DNA of 64,000 bases, taken from NCBI RefSeq assembly GCF_902459465.1, contig NC_047080.1:10638866-10702865 (forward strand). The letters run 5' to 3'. Positions within the stretch are counted from its first letter, which is position 1, and each line of letters opens with the position of its first letter. The position numbers were made by a program, and so were the translations under genes. Of the stretch, positions 50,181-62,100 are shown piece after piece. The notes under the pieces were generated by a model that saw only the letters and a program-made list of their open reading frames with translations, was not told the DNA's origin and ran no database searches. This DNA comes from Asterias rubens. Taxonomy: Eukaryota; Echinodermata; Asteroidea; Forcipulatida; Asteriidae.

Positions 50181-52679
50181 AACTTAGAGGTGCAAGGTCG
50201 CCTTGGAGCACACTGACTAGGTTCAATAAGGATTCCTCTACACTGGGTGGGTAGGTTCATTCAGGGTTCCCTCCTTTGGGTGGGTTGGTAGGTTCAATTA
50301 TAGCTGTCCAGTTAGCCACAGCTCAACAGAGGGCCCTGTGTTTTGAGCAGCTGATGTTGTACACAGGTCACTTCAGGTCACTCCTCATGAATAACTGAGG
50401 ACCTCCTAATTTGCATATTTGACATTTCCTTGTATCGGGTGTGCTTTTGAACTTTCCGTCACCACTTATCTTTTGGAATCTGGAAAAACAAATCAAAACT
50501 GAAAATGATGAATGGTGAATGATGACTTTCACACGTACACCACAAACAGGTGAACACAAAACATCACACATGTAGGTCATTCAATATGCAGGCCTTGCAA
50601 ACTTCGCTTTTGAAGGTGGGCACAGCAATTTGGCTGCATAAAAAATTAAATCTTTTTACATAACCACGTACTTCCCAATGAAATAATTCTTAAAATGCTT
50701 TTCAAAAAATATGTACTATTGAAAGGTTCTAATCCAAGTTTATTATTGCCACTAAACATACCTTCCCTTTAAACCTGACCTTCTCTTTTGATAGTAAATG
50801 TCAAATAAACAGTACAATTTAATGCTCTTTGGGAATAATTTACGATGGCTGTCGATACACCAAACCCACAGTAAACTCCCCTGTAATAATCATATCCACA
50901 TTACGCAGTGTACTGCGTAGCAAATATGAGTAGCAGACATCTCGAAATGAGCAATGCATGGTAAGCAATAGGCACGACTAAACAATCCTATAGGGCTATT
51001 ACATTGAACATTCAGAACATTTCTTCCAAATCTCCCAAGGGAGATATCAATGTTCAGAGCAGAAGCGTTGGCCAATTTCTCACAGGGAGGGGACCGTGCA
51101 ATTGCCATATTTAGTACCGGATGGAAAAAACTCATCTGTTTTTATTATTACTGAATCCAGGCTGTGACTGCCGAGGTGTTATGGTCGGAGCCCCTCCTGA
51201 CTCCTGATTGAACCTGACTCTATGGCACATGACGAGAGGGAGTACCAGACCATTTATGCTGCTGATTTTTTTTAATCAACATTCATGAACACATAACCAT
51301 TAGCGTGTGATAGACAGGGAATGGCTGCAGTCGTGGGTGAATATTTTAGTGTGTACCATGTTGTGAACAACAAATTGAAAACTAGTCAAGAGGTAATGAT
51401 TAAATTTGACATATTATTAACAAATCATCATTAGTTCTTCGCCATCAAAGAATACAAAATACACAATTGAACAATTCTGTGTGCTTTTGCCTGTCATCTT
51501 TTCCACTAGACTTATTTTGTTACACCAGTAAACCGTAGGTTTTGATGTTACTCAGCATGAATCCTTCACTTTGGCAATTTGATAAGGATTTGGCAATGTA
51601 ATAATTATGCACAGCCCTTGAATACAAATGTACACACATTTTCTGTGAACCTCAAAAAAGGCTTCAGAACTAAAATTGAAAGTTTGCTACACTTATTGAC
51701 TTTCTAAATATTTAAGACACTAATGGTACATTGTATACAAAGTACCATGGAGGTGATTATACGCAAAAACAAACTCCACATTGCAAATACAATAATAACA
51801 ACTTGAACAGAAAGCATTTTTTATGGTTCATTATTCATGACTAGTAGCAGACGTACCACCAACACAATCAAAACAATGAATGGGAAATTTCATGGCCAGC
51901 ACAACACTTGCAAAATGAAATGTTTTGTAGACATTATTATACACACAAATTATTTACAATGCAAAAAATTATTGTGTTTACACTAAACTACAGCCATGCC
52001 AAGAACACACCACCCATTTTCATGGAATTGAGCAATCCAGTTTTTTAAAAACAACGATCGTTTGTGTTTTGTTTGGCATCTCATTACATGTTTTGAATAT
52101 TGTATTCAGGTTCACTTTGATTGCCGGCAAATGTAACATTAAAATTTTCTAGACTTCGAAGGTGTATCAAACAGAATACAAGTTTATCTGGAGGGTTGGT
52201 ATGAACTTTACAGTCCATATTTTATCAATATCTGCCCCTGATCGTAAACTTGAGTAATGGCATTTCAACTATCCTAATGCAAGGTTTTATTTCTTTTAAT
52301 AGTTTGCTTTGCTCTTTTTTCTTCTCTTTTCGGGGGGGGGGGGGGGTAATTGCTCAGTCAAAATGCCAGTGATGTATACTGAGGAAGCAATGCTTTCATG
52401 GCAATTCCTACACTGCAGCGGTCGTTAAACTTATTTTAATCTTGTGACATCACATGTTTACTAAAGAGCCACAGAGCCTGGACTTCCTGCAGACATGATA
52501 CAGTTGACAGTCCAACGGAGGAACACATAATAACCTTTCATGGAGTTTGACCTAATCTGATTTTTATCAACTCTTGATATGAGGAAAGGGGGCACATATC
52601 TGAAATTTTGTTCAGCTGTTATTTTTAAAATATACATGAAGTGCAATTATTACATAAAATATAAAACTTTCCACATGAC
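50181..52679. other. Intergenic, no gene seen
   Basis: Only short AT-rich ORFs. A G14 run is at 52333-52346. No splice-bounded exon with recognisable content was found on either strand. Confidence 0.45.
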
Positions 52680-53440
52680 CAGTGTTGTATGATGCCTACC
52701 AGAAAGGCCATGGAATGCAAGGTCACTCTTCTCTCTTGTAAACAATGGTCTACACAATCACAATGGATGAACATACATGTAGTACAATGTCACAGCCAGA
52801 CAGACTGTTTGTCATCGCCCCCCCCCCCTACATGTATCTCTAACATTATCAGTGTTGTATTTCAGCCCTATTCACACGACAGTACTTTAACTGGGGTCCC
52901 TTGCTTAATTCATGTCCAAGTGTTCTTATTCCTCCATGCTTAATTTTAGCATGGTTGTAAAATTTTGAAATGTTTGACAATATTTGACATGGGAACTTGG
53001 ACATAAACAAAATTGTTTGTCCTTTCACACGAGGTGACATTTTGCAAGGGACCCTTGCTAAATTATTCTTATGCTGAATGAACCCCGTTTTGGGGGCTTT
53101 CCTGCCAGAAAGGCCCTTAAATGTACAAGGTCACTCTTATTGTAAACAATGGTCTGGTCTATAAAATGAACCCTGGGAACATCAACATTGGTGACCTTAC
53201 CACAAGGTCACAATCAGACAGCCTCAGTTTATCAACCAACGCCCCCCCCTCCCTCCCCTACATGTACATCAGTGTTGTATCTTGCCTGCAAGAAAGGCAC
53301 TGGAATGTACAAGGTCACTCTTGTTGTAAACAATGGTCTATACATTTGAACTGTGAACATCAACAGTGGTGACCTTAAAGCAAGGTCACAGTCGGACCAT
53401 GGTCAGATAGACTCAGTTAACCACCCCCCCCCCCACCCTT
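52680..53440. repeat. Degenerate repeat, three copies, with poly-C blocks
   Basis: CAGTGTTGTATNNTGCCTNC is followed by AGAAAGGC, TGGAATG(T/C)A, CAAGGTCACTCTT, TTGTAAACAATGGTCT, GTGACCTTA-type text, GGTCACA and CAGACAG(A)CT. The copies are at about 52682-52835, 53098-53270 and 53272-53440. Each ends in a run of 7-11 C. The first two are separated by 260 bp of unrelated sequence. Confidence 0.75.
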
Positions 53441-56400
53441 ATCCCTTCTAATCAACAAAGGTCTAGGCCTATTGTGAAAATATTTGTTGGTTGATTGCAT
53501 CCTCACAGGATGACTAAACGGAATCGGAATGGCCATGTGTTACCTGCAAGGGCCTAATCATTAGAATGATTTCGCATAATACAAGGAAATAACATTGGAT
53601 TGCATGACATTCGAACAGCCCTTCGTTCACTAGCAAAAATGTCAGTTAAAATTCACTCCTCTAATTGGTCCCACTGACTAGTACAGTAGTTCAATGTTGG
53701 AAAGCGACTCATATTTCTTGAATTTACGGACTTAGTGAAAAAGCTTGTGGACTTGTTAGTGAAATGACACAAGCTAGCTGGTCCTGCTGACTGGTCACTA
53801 AAAACATTAAGGGCAAACACCTTGTTGAATATGATGTGGACCTATAGCCTTCATGCACATTATCATGACTGGTTAAAAAAAAAATTTGCTAAAAGGAAGG
53901 ATATTACCTTCGGTAATTACCCGCACTCCAAAACATTCAATTCATGAGCATGAAAACATGCATCAATCATGTGTGGTACAACATACTTTTCTATGAAATT
54001 TTCAAAGCCTGTATAACTTATAATTACAGTAGCTTATCAAAATGAATAATGTCCATCCAGCACACATCGGTCCCCAAAATCACAGACAACAAATAACTTT
54101 AAGGCTACATGTACATTGTCAGAGCTGTGCCACAGGGCACGTTCTTCCATTCCATTTAAATACACACTATATTTTAAGCAACCACATTTGATGAGTCACA
54201 AGAAATATCTACATGTGTGATGTACAATTTGTATTATTGTTGACACATGGTAGATCACACAGAATTTATAATGTTGATTTTTACCAACATCAGCATATCA
54301 ACTGAAGGTTTAGGGCCTACACATTCGGACAATTTATCTAGATTCACTGAACCTGATAGACACTTGGAGATGGACCCTGGCAAATACGATAACAAATGTT
54401 GACCTCTGACCAGTTCCGTTTACTACCAGTAAAATGTCATAATGAAAATAAATAAGTACTTCATGTCTACATGTGGTGGGACTTGAAATCCTAAAAGACA
54501 AGAAACATTTAGCACGGTGTGGCCATCTTGATTGCCTGGGTTAGCAAAAACTTGGGCTGTGACGTTGCAAAAGAAAAGATATTGAAACCGTTCTTTATTT
54601 CACGGACTCCTGTTGCCCTAAACATGTTCTGTGCAGCTTTGCAACTTAATACAACATGTACAGGTACCATCAGGAAACTACCTTGACCAAAGATATGTGT
54701 ACTGCGGAAACTTTCTGTGGCGCTCAAATCCTGACTTCCTTTCAGAGATTGTGGCTAAGAACAAAGGAAATCATTTTACTCTACTGTTTTGATCGGGACT
54801 TAACACCTTCAAATTCATAAATGAAGATAAAAATGCAACACTTTGCAAATGTGTTTACAAGTTAAATCGTTGTTCAGCATTTTAAGTAATAGCGATGTCT
54901 TCATTCAAAATATTTATTAGATGTGCCCATTAGCTGGAGCATTTTAACATACATTGTACCTAATATCAAAACAAGCAGTGCAAGAGCACATCACACCAAT
55001 TGTACTCGTAGATGCAGAGCTCAATTATTATTATTATTTTTTTTTTTGGGGGGGGGGGGGTGTCACCACAAGCCGAATGGCTTATAGCTCAAAACTTTTA
55101 GTGGACCAGAATTGTCTTTGCAAGGCCAAAATCATGAGAAAAACTTTGCCAGTCCCAGTGTAAATGTTGAGCCCTGACATCAACGACAGATGTACTAACT
55201 GTGTACCAGGAGAGCCTACTTGAAGACATTCATTTTATACCAGTGAGGTCAAACATCAGTCCCCTTGAAGGGAAGAAGACCCATCCTAAACAAACAAACA
55301 ACCCTGTCATGAACAAACAACTTGATCATCCCGAGGCCTACGATCCAACAACAACTTTCTTCTCCAACAACTGACAGCCACTCACTTACAAATGCTCACC
55401 ATCTCACACCATGCATGATCTCTGGGACCAACAAGCCTCCCCAGCCCCCATACCAATTAATAACACAACCCCTCCAGCCATAGCAGAGGAACCAAACGTC
55501 AGTCTCTGATTCAACTTACTCCTAGGGCTAACAGTAATAGGCCTCTTGATGCACTCCAGTAAAGACACTATTTTATCCAGTGAGATGTATCCCTGTTCAC
55601 ACTGGATCACCCCCTAGAGGGGTGTTTTTACTGAAGGGTCCTGACACTCTAACAAGAGGGTCAACTCAGGTCATGATGGGGTTACTTGTGGAATACAGGA
55701 ATTTGTTAACTTGCTCAATAGAGCTCAAGTTCTAAAGAATTGTGCCAGCCTAAATCATAGGGCAATTCAGAATAGCATGACTTTTTTTAATCTTTGATTT
55801 TGTGGTGTTTTTAATTGAAAAACACAAAAAAGTAGACCTATAGGACATGAGCGTATATACATAATTGTACAACTTAGAGCAATAATCACAACAAACGGAA
55901 GTTATCATTTGAGGATGAACTTCTAGTCTAGGTACATCAGAAAATCTATACTGAAAATCTACACTGAATTATGAAAAAAAAATTATAAATAATTCACAAA
56001 ATAATGACAAATGTGAACAAAATAATATTAACGTCTTGATAAAATATTTTAGGGGGGGGGGGGTTATAGACAATGTGACCTCTGACGTCACACGAAAACC
56101 ATAACATGATTCGCGCGCATACTGCCGGGCAAAACCTTTGTTTTGGCAGCCAGCTAGAAAGTGTATGCAATCTTACTATGACTGCGCAACTCAGTGCCCG
56201 GCGAAACATGACGTATATAGTGTTTTGTCAACAGAGGGCGGTTTGAATGTAAACATAGGTCACATCGTCTATATAATTCAAATTTAAAGTGGTAGGAAGT
56301 TTTTCATATCACCCACAAAAAGAATCAATTTCATATTTTATGGTTAACATTTTATGAAAAATCTTTGATGTTTTTTTTAAATACAACAATTGAATATAAT

Positions 56401-56549
56401 ATTAATAACAACAAACACGCACCATCCATAGTCCATAGCCTCAGACAGTAACACTATGGCATGCAGTTGAGTCTCTATCATATTTCTGTCGCTAAATCAG
56501 GCCCAACTTTTGCTCTTAAAAGGGTAGTTGCGATAGCGCAACCCTCACT
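53441..56549. other. Intergenic, no gene supported
   Basis: Holds homopolymer runs (T10G12 at 55038-55060; G10 near 56053) and no recognisable coding exon. An open minus-strand stretch at 55404-55610 is followed by a GTAAGT-like donor at its 3' side but has no recognised content. Confidence 0.4.
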
Positions 56550-56718
56550 TTAGGCCTGGAATTTCAAGGAGGCCACGGAGGCCATGGCATCCGTTGCCCT
56601 TGTCTTGGCCTTGGTGCCCTTTCAAAAATTCCCATAGACTTTAAGATTTTCCAATGGAAGTGCCCTTTTCAAAATGAAAATGGCCTTGCCCTCTCAAAGA
56701 TGAAATTCCAGGCCTGTC
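56550..56718. mobile_element. AGGCCTG-type MITE, fullest copy
   Basis: The terminal inverted repeats AGGCCTGGAATTTCA (56554) and TGAAATTCCAGGCCT (56702) are perfect complements of 15 bp. The interior has GGAGGCCACGGAGGCCATGG, TTGTCTTGGCCTTGGTGCCC and AAAATGAAAATGGCCTTGCC. It is about 165 bp, non-coding. Confidence 0.9.
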
Positions 56719-57019
56719 ACTTATAATTCGCACGCACTGCAGCACTGCCTTGTAACACCCCTTTCACAGAATGGTTTAGTCCAACCAAAAAGTAAAGCGT
56801 ATGCAAAATATAAACCAGGGAATTCGCTTTTTGTCTTTTTTCTTCAAAAATATGTTCTCAATGGTGTTTTGAGTGTTCATTAGACATTGATGATTAAGTT
56901 CGTGCCCTTAGAATTTGTGTCATGATTTTTGAAAAGGGGTAAAAATGGGGCAAATCTGGTGACTAGCTGTCAAAATTGTACGTGTTTGACCAGATTGTCG
57001 TGTGCCGCTCGAGAGAATC

Positions 57020-57135
57020 TCGTAACCAGTAACCCTCCGGCCTATTGTCCGGCCTGGCGGCCGTCGGGAGGAGGGTTACGTTATCGTAACTTCCCTCCGG
57101 CCTATTGTCCGGCCTGGGTTACGTTATCAGAACCT
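57020..57135. repeat. GC-rich direct and inverted repeat block
   Basis: CCCTCCGGCCTATTGTCCGG plus CCTGG occurs twice (57035 and 57093), each followed by GGTTACGTTATC (57073 and 57117). GCCTGGCGGCCGTCGGGAGG sits between. It stands out from the AT-rich surroundings. Confidence 0.8.
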
Positions 57136-57902
57136 TTGAAAGGGCACAGCAGTTTTCCTCTGCTGGGAAAGAGAAACATTTTAATTTTTTAGGATTTTTG
57201 CAAAAGACACCGCAGCAAAAGCACAGGAATGGCCCCTGAAAAAAATTCAGGGGCTGCTCATTTCAACAAACTCTCAAACTTTAAAATTAAATTTTAAAAT
57301 ATTAAACATGAGATGATGGCTACTGCCAGTGCCACTCCCCAGTACCACGCTCTATATTAAAATAAAAGTAAGATACAGAAAGAATATTCTTGCTTTGTTG
57401 GGCATAGGGCCAAGAAGCAGAGGGAGTCCAGTATATTGGCAGATTTATGTGGAATGTCAGTGTCATAAGTATTTGTTATTTACGATCGTTAGTTCCTACT
57501 TTCCAATCCGGTTTATTCAACCAGGAAAAGTCATAACATTTTGTGTAGTAATTTTTTTTAAACGAGGTTAGTTTTGTTGAGAAAAGGCAGTAGGTTAAAT
57601 TAATCATTCTCATTTCATTATTTATATTATACAACCGAAAGAAACTTACCAACAAAAGACAAAATGACCAAAAGAAATCTCACTTTTAGTCGAGCTGTCA
57701 CGATAGCGAAAACAGCTAATACTTGGGTAAGCACTATGCAAACATCAACTTTGCATGAACTGTCGAAAATGCTCGATCGTCGTTTGCATTGCTTTTCACA
57801 CGTTTGCATTGTACATCAGTGGTACTCGTGGCATTTCGTTTGATAAAGCGTAAACTTTACAGGATACCAAGTAAATTTCATACAGTCTGGTCTCCCTTAT
57901 GT

Positions 57903-58222
57903 TATGTGGTGTATTGCATACATTAAGGATTACAGGTATAAGATTTTGCTTAAAGGAAGTTTCTCGATTTGCAAAAAGGAAACAAAATAAAAATGTTTAC
58001 CTTTTAATTTAATAAAGTTGACGAGACTTTCAATTGAGAAGCATGAATAAGTGGAACAGCAATGTGTGGTGTATTGCATACATTAAGGATTACAGGTATT
58101 AGATTTTGCTTAAGGGAAATTTCTCGATTTGCAAAAAGGAAACAAAATAAAAATGTTTACCTTTTAATTTAATAAAGTTGACGAGACTTTCATTGAGAAG
58201 CATGAATAAGTGGAACAGCAAT
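57903..58222. repeat. ~161-bp tandem duplication upstream of BTBD8
   Basis: GTGGTGTATTGCATACATTA through AGATTTTGCTTAA, TTTCTCGATTTGCAAAAAGG, TTTACCTTTTAATTTAATAA, GTTGACGAGACTTTCA and AAGCATGAATAAGTGGAACA occurs twice, with only a few differences. Confidence 0.9.
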
Positions 58223-58246
58223 GACAATAATGCGATACTATCCGGG

Positions 58247-58374
58247 GGACATTATTGCATATGCAATAATGTTCGCCAGACGGTTTTGCATATGCAACCG
58301 TGTCCGCCCAGACGCTGCTGCATAATGCAATTATGTGCGCCCGGACACATTTGCATATGCAGTTGTGTCCGCCC
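58247..58374. repeat. Four 32-bp palindromic units centred on TTGCATATGCAA
   Basis: Units 58247-58278, 58279-58310, 58311-58342 and 58343-58374 are each exactly 32 bp. Each is a hairpin: a GGAC/GACG start, a variable arm, the centre TTGCATATGCAA (or TGCATAATGCAA), the complementary arm, and a G(T/C)(T/G/C)CGCC end. The arms differ between units (ATTATTGCATATGCAATAAT, CGGTTTTGCATATGCAACCG, CACATTTGCATATGCAGTTG). Isolated GTCCGGAGC and GCGGACACA sequences follow at 58600-58630. The array lies about 430 bp upstream of the BTBD8 leader exon. Confidence 0.92.
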
Positions 58375-58735
58375 TCGTGCAAAACCGGCCTTGCAGTAAA
58401 TTAAACGCCCTTGACGGTCGACGGAAAACGTTCGCTATTTTTTTACAAGCTAACTTCTAAGTGTAAGTGCGTTTCAAGAATGACGCATGGGATGTTCAGC
58501 CGTTGGGTATTCGCTGATGCACGCTCGCTTACGCGTGCACATACAACTGTACGTGTCCGCCGGACGGTGTTTGCATAGCCGGCCCCGGACATGCCAAAGT
58601 GTCCGGAGCAGTCATTATTGCATGGCGGACACAATCACATCTGACCCCCCCCCCCCCCCCGCCGGAAGCATTTTGCTAGAAAATGACGTCATCATCTTGA
58701 CAGGCTATTTTTAGACGCTCTCATTTGAAACGGTC
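58375..58735. promoter_or_regulatory. CpG-rich probable BTBD8 promoter region
   Basis: CpG is dense here relative to the window (GCCGGCCCCGGACATG, CGTGTCCGCCGGACGG, GTCGGCCGGCTG). A C18 run is at 58646-58663. No TATA box is evident. The assignment rests on its place just before the leader exon ending at 58823. Confidence 0.45.
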
Positions 58736-58803
58736 GTCGGCCGGCTGCATGTGTGTGTGGCGAGTTGGTTTGTTTACTCTCTTTTTGAATCGAGATTTGC
58801 GGG

Positions 58804-59157
58804 ATGGGCGATCGGCGTGATTGGTAAGTAATGAGTATACGTGAAGTTGTTTAAACCAATGGTGTGAATTGGTGACGTTAATCAAGTTATAAATGAAGGT
58901 AAAATTACTCTGGCTGGATGCTGGTGGGACATTTTTGTTAAATTTTTACCCCACTAAAGCACTAGTGGTGCCGTGTTGTGTGTGTGGCACACACAATTAA
59001 TGACAATGGTGGACATCATTCAAAGTTGAAAGTGTTGACAGTACACACACTGTAGTTGCGATAACTCTAACCCTCCGTCCTCCCTTTTCTTCTCAGTAAA
59101 ATGAAACTTTATTCAGGCGAAGGAGGCAACTTTAAGCTGACCAAAGACAGGCAGTAA
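58804..59157 (+). promoter_or_regulatory. Spliced upstream ORF in the BTBD8 leader
   Basis: ATG at 58804 opens six codons, then the leader exon ends at 58823 before GTAAGT. The next exon starts at 59097 after TTCTTCTCAG. Joined, the frame reads 26 codons and stops with TAA at 59155-59157, 14 bases before the main ATG at 59172. A second ATG at 59101 lies in the same upstream frame. Such an arrangement commonly lowers initiation at the main start (inference). Confidence 0.5.
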
Positions 59158-59171
59158 GAAAGAGACTGATC

Positions 59172-62100
59172 ATGGCCTCCACCAACATGGCCAAAATCAC
59201 TGCTAGATCATCGGTTGGCAGTAGGGTACCCGGTGCAGCAAACAGCGCCCTCAAAGTCAAGTCGCGCAAAGAAGAAGACAAAATAAAGGTTGTCTTGTCG
59301 CAGCAGCTACGTGAGAACATGACCAGGTGACGAACATATTTAAACTAAATACTACAGTGACTTCAAAATAATTTTACAGAGTTTGCACAGTTTTTGAAAT
59401 GAGTTAAACTTTATCAGTGCTCATTTTTTAAACAAAGTCAAGGAAAATTTGAAGGAAAAAAAAGCAAGGCCGTCGTTCTTGTCAGGTCTTGAATTTACTG
59501 GCCCGACACTAACTGGCCTCGAGCCTGTGAGCCAGTATTAAAGTCAAGTCCTAAGTTTCCTTTTCTTAATGCTTAATGACTTTTCTTCATCACTTACAAT
59601 GCAGATTGCTTGAGGTTGGCACATTCGCTGATTTGTCGTTAATCATCAACTCCAAGAAGGTACCAGTCCATCGTCATCTCCTTCAATCCCGTCTTGAACC
59701 TTTCTTCTCGTCCATAGTAGAGCCGAGAATGTCATCAGGCAAGGACGGGGAGGAGGTTGTCGCTGATTTGTCCACTTTGGGTGTTAGTGTGGTGGAACTC
59801 AAATATTTACTCAGGTAATAAATAATAATACTGAGTTCTTATTTAGTTCTTTCAGGCCTCAAAATAACCTGCGGCACCCACAGCAATTGCCTTGGTGTCC
59901 CGTGTTGTTTTGCCGTGGTGCCCTCTGCAAAGTTCAAACACAAATTTTAATTTCCCTCTTAGAAGTGCCTCTTACCAGAGGAAAATTTGTGTGCCCCTTC
60001 AAGTTTTTTTTTTAAAAACTGTATAGAATAGCAAAGTGTAAAATCAATGCATTTTAATTGACCTTTTCTCTATTTATTTTAATACTCAGGGCTATCTATG
60101 CGGAGGACGATGTCACTCCCTTTTGGGTTGTATTCCAGGAAGCCATCAAGTCACATGACTCAAATGAGCCAATAGAATGTGAGACTGTGCGGACAGATTG
60201 TAACGGAGACCCTACCCCTGTTGCTGAACAGTGTGCAGACTCACTGCACTTAGAGAGACTGGAAAACGCTCTCCATAGTGAGTGCCAGACTACAAGAGAT
60301 AGGCAGCAACCTGAGGAGACAGAATGTTGTGTTGAAACGAATGATGCGACCACTGGGAGCCAGACGGTTGGTTCGTCAATGCTGTCAGTACAGGATTGTC
60401 AGTATGCTACCTTGCAGAGTATGGGACCAAAAAGTGCATGTGAACCTAGTACCACGGTGCAGAACTCTAAAGATAAATGTGAACCTCAGACCCTTGCAAA
60501 AGAAAACCATGGCGCTACTGCAGAACCTAAAATGGTCTGTGAACCTAGTGCCACAGTGCAGAATTCTCAAAATGCAATGTTGAACAGTGGAGAGCCTAAA
60601 AGTAAATGTGAACCTGGGACCAGCGCACAAGAAAACCATGGCGCTACTGCAGAACTTAAAATGGTCTGTGAACCTAGTGCCACAGTGCAGAATTCTCAAA
60701 GTGCAATGTTGAACAGCGGGGAGCCTAAAAGTAAATGTGAACCTGGGACCAGCGCACAAGAAAACCACACCACTACTGCAGAACCTAAAGTAGCCTCTGG
60801 CCTCACAGCTGTAGTACAAAACAAACACGGTGCCTCATTGCAACAAGTAGAAATCAAAGATGAAAACAAACCCGGAACCACCCTGCCGAAAACTGAAGAT
60901 ACTGGTTTGACTAATGACACAAGTAGCCTAGAGTCTGTGGCCAGACCAAACGAGACAGTGGGAGAAAGTGATAAGTCAAACGGAGAACCGAAAACTCCAG
61001 ATGAGGACGAATTGCTTCCAACTGCTTGTCAACTCGGCAGAGATTTACTGCGTATTTTCCAGGGGGATGCTGGTCATGATGTCACGCTGAAAGTGGATGG
61101 GAAAAATATCCTTGCTCACAGGTTAGGATTATTTGTTACAGGTCTGGGGATTGCAAGCTAAGTGTACAGTAGATTTTAAGAATTTTCAATGGAAGTGCCC
61201 TTTGCAAGATAAAAATGAAAATCAGGGCTAGCCTCTGTTGACACGAGTCTTGGCCTTGTTGCCCCTTCAAAAGTTTTCCCTAGACTTTAAGATTTTCCAA
61301 TAGAAGTGCCTTTTGCAAAATTTGTTGTAAATCGAAATTTTCCTAGGCTAGTTTTATTGAATGTATAATATCTACATTCATAAGTAAATTTGAAACTAAA
61401 TTTGGAATGTTTTTTTTTTTGCCGTTTTGTGTTATTTATATCCAACTCAATGTGTACCGTCCTGCAGGTTTATACTTTGTGCCAGGTCGGAGTACTTCTC
61501 AGCGATGCTTGCTGGGAGCTGGAAGGAGAGTTCGTCGTCTGAGATTGAGATACTTGGGTTAGTTGGAGGAAAAAAGCTTTCAAAAGTACTGCAAAGGTTT
61601 TGGGATACCTGCATACCAGTGGTCTATACTCTCCAACCAGTTTATTGTTGTCAAGGCAATTTGTTTGATAAGTGAACTGGGCTGAGGTTTTCGCGAAATG
61701 TCTGGTTTTTGGTATTTGGCCTTATGAAATCAAGCTAGTTTCTTTGTGATCATAACAAATAAATAGTTTGGGTTTGAACAACAAAATAATTACTGGAGCA
61801 GGACTTAAACCAACAACCTTCGGATTAATGTGCCGGCGCTCTACTCAGGCTTTTTCCTGGTTTCCTCCTCTTATCACCCTTTGTACTTTCTGCTTGTAGG
61901 TTTTTTTTAATTATTTATTGTGATATTTGGAAATAAACAAACAAACAAACTGAGCAATCCAGCCCTATGCTGGTGATATCCTTGTTCGTGGGTGCCAGTC
62001 AGAAGCCATATAATTTTGGGGGGTTTGAAATAAGTAAACTATTTAAAAGCTTAACCAGTCACAGTTTCTTCATAAAAAATAGATACAGTTTTCTTGTATT

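Noticed and set aside
55404-55640. Minus-strand exon-like stretch with EQGYISLDKIVSLLECIK followed by a GTAAGT donor, possible alternative RALGPS leader
   Set aside because: Not in frame with the next RALGPS exon, no recognised content and no visible acceptor or start; needs transcript evidence.
58247-58374. Possible CRISPR-like array (32-bp palindromic units)
   Set aside because: Units abut with no spacers; this is a tandem palindrome array in a promoter-like region of an animal genome.
60385-60828. 147-codon minus-strand ORF
   Set aside because: It is the complement of the BTBD8 repeat region and has no independent support.
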